Made by a program: the position numbers and the translations under genes
Assembly: GCA_903925195.1 (NCBI GenBank)
Contig: CAIYEO010000022.1
Coordinates: 1-19,764, forward strand
DNA: 19,764 bases
Reading direction: 5' to 3'
Source: an uncultured Candidatus Saccharibacteria bacterium
GTDB taxonomy: Bacteria > Patescibacteria > Saccharimonadia > Saccharimonadales > UBA4665
In this document: in pieces, positions 19,588 to 19,764 of the stretch
Layout: every line of letters starts with the position of its first letter
How positions within the stretch are numbered: position 1 is the stretch's first letter
Notes under the pieces: generated by a model
Seen by the model: the letters and a program-made list of their open reading frames with translations, nothing else
Told to the model about the DNA's origin: nothing
Databases searched by the model: none

Positions 19588-19764
19588 ATGACAATACAAA
19601 CAACTACAATGGCAGGTGCAAGGGCTAACTTTGCTGAATCATTAGATGCTGCTTCAAATGGCGAAGTAGTACTGATTCAAAGGAGAGGTAAACCCGATAC
19701 AGCGATTGTTGATGCGGAATTACTTGAAGATTTCCTGTCTTCAACTAATCCTAGAATAATATCA
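19588..19764 (+). CDS. Phd/YefM-type antitoxin (partial, 3' end outside window)
   Basis: 59 codons visible. The N-terminus M-T-I-Q-T-T-T-M-A-G-A-R-A-N-F-A-E-S-L-D followed by G-E-V-V-L-I-Q-R-R-G-K-P and A-I-V-D-A-E-L-L-E-D matches the DNA-binding N-terminal domain of Phd/YefM antitoxins (A-R-x-[NK]-[FL]-x-x-[LI], then R-R-G-K-P). AAAGGA (19577-19582) is five bases before the ATG. The toxin gene, usually RelE- or Doc-like, would be expected just beyond the window. Confidence 0.85.
   Translation, partial: MTIQTTTMAGARANFAESLDAASNGEVVLIQRRGKPDTAIVDAELLEDFLSSTNPRIIS

Overview
The window looks like a chromosomal segment of a Patescibacteria/CPR bacterium, most likely Candidatus Saccharibacteria (TM7). 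The evidence is an AT-rich genome with very compact ribosomal operons, no rpmD (L30) between rpsE and rplO, cysteine-free forms of S14, L36 and L33, small proteins of a kind I associate with Patescibacteria (a DUF5674-like protein and its partner), and stop codons consistent with the standard bacterial code (TGA ends the pseudouridine synthase gene, so TGA is not read as glycine). The phylum assignment is inference from gene content; no 16S gene is present.

Positions 1-8441 (+) hold a fused spc/alpha/L13-S9 ribosomal block: the end of rplE, then rpsN, rpsH, rplF, rplR, rpsE, rplO, secY, infA, rpmJ, rpsM, rpsK, rpsD, rpoA, rplQ, rplM, rpsI. adk and map, which many bacteria carry between secY and infA, are absent there. 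Internal promoters precede secY and infA. Positions 8507-10905 (+) carry an RluA-family pseudouridine synthase overlapping a clamp-loader delta'-like gene, then a membrane-anchored TPR protein.

Positions 10938-11653 hold tRNA-Thr(TGT), tRNA-Tyr(GTA), a small zinc-ribbon protein, a terminator and tRNA-Thr(GGT). This resembles a remnant of the tRNA-Thr/Tyr/Gly/Thr cluster of other bacteria. Next come a membrane-anchored LivJ-type binding protein (+), a WhiB-like iron-sulfur regulator (-) and, divergent from it, rpmG (+) followed by a nitroreductase C-terminal remnant.

Positions 14207-18510 (-) form a cell-surface region: two seven-bladed beta-propeller proteins (one BNR/Asp-box type, one virginiamycin-B-lyase/NHL type), each ending in P-x-T-G-F-G, a membrane segment and an R-K-Y-x-K-I tail, plus a PIG-V-like membrane mannosyltransferase. 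The second propeller gene is more GC-rich than its surroundings and is bracketed by 26-bp direct repeats that read like tRNA 3' ends.

Positions 18727-19764 hold a two-gene unit (DUF5674-like protein and a small helical protein) on the minus strand and the start of a Phd/YefM-type antitoxin gene on the plus strand with a palindromic operator. A recurring theme is strong, often extended -10 promoters placed so close to the start codon that rpmG, the mannosyltransferase and the DUF5674-like gene should be leaderless, while genes inside operons use Shine-Dalgarno sites.
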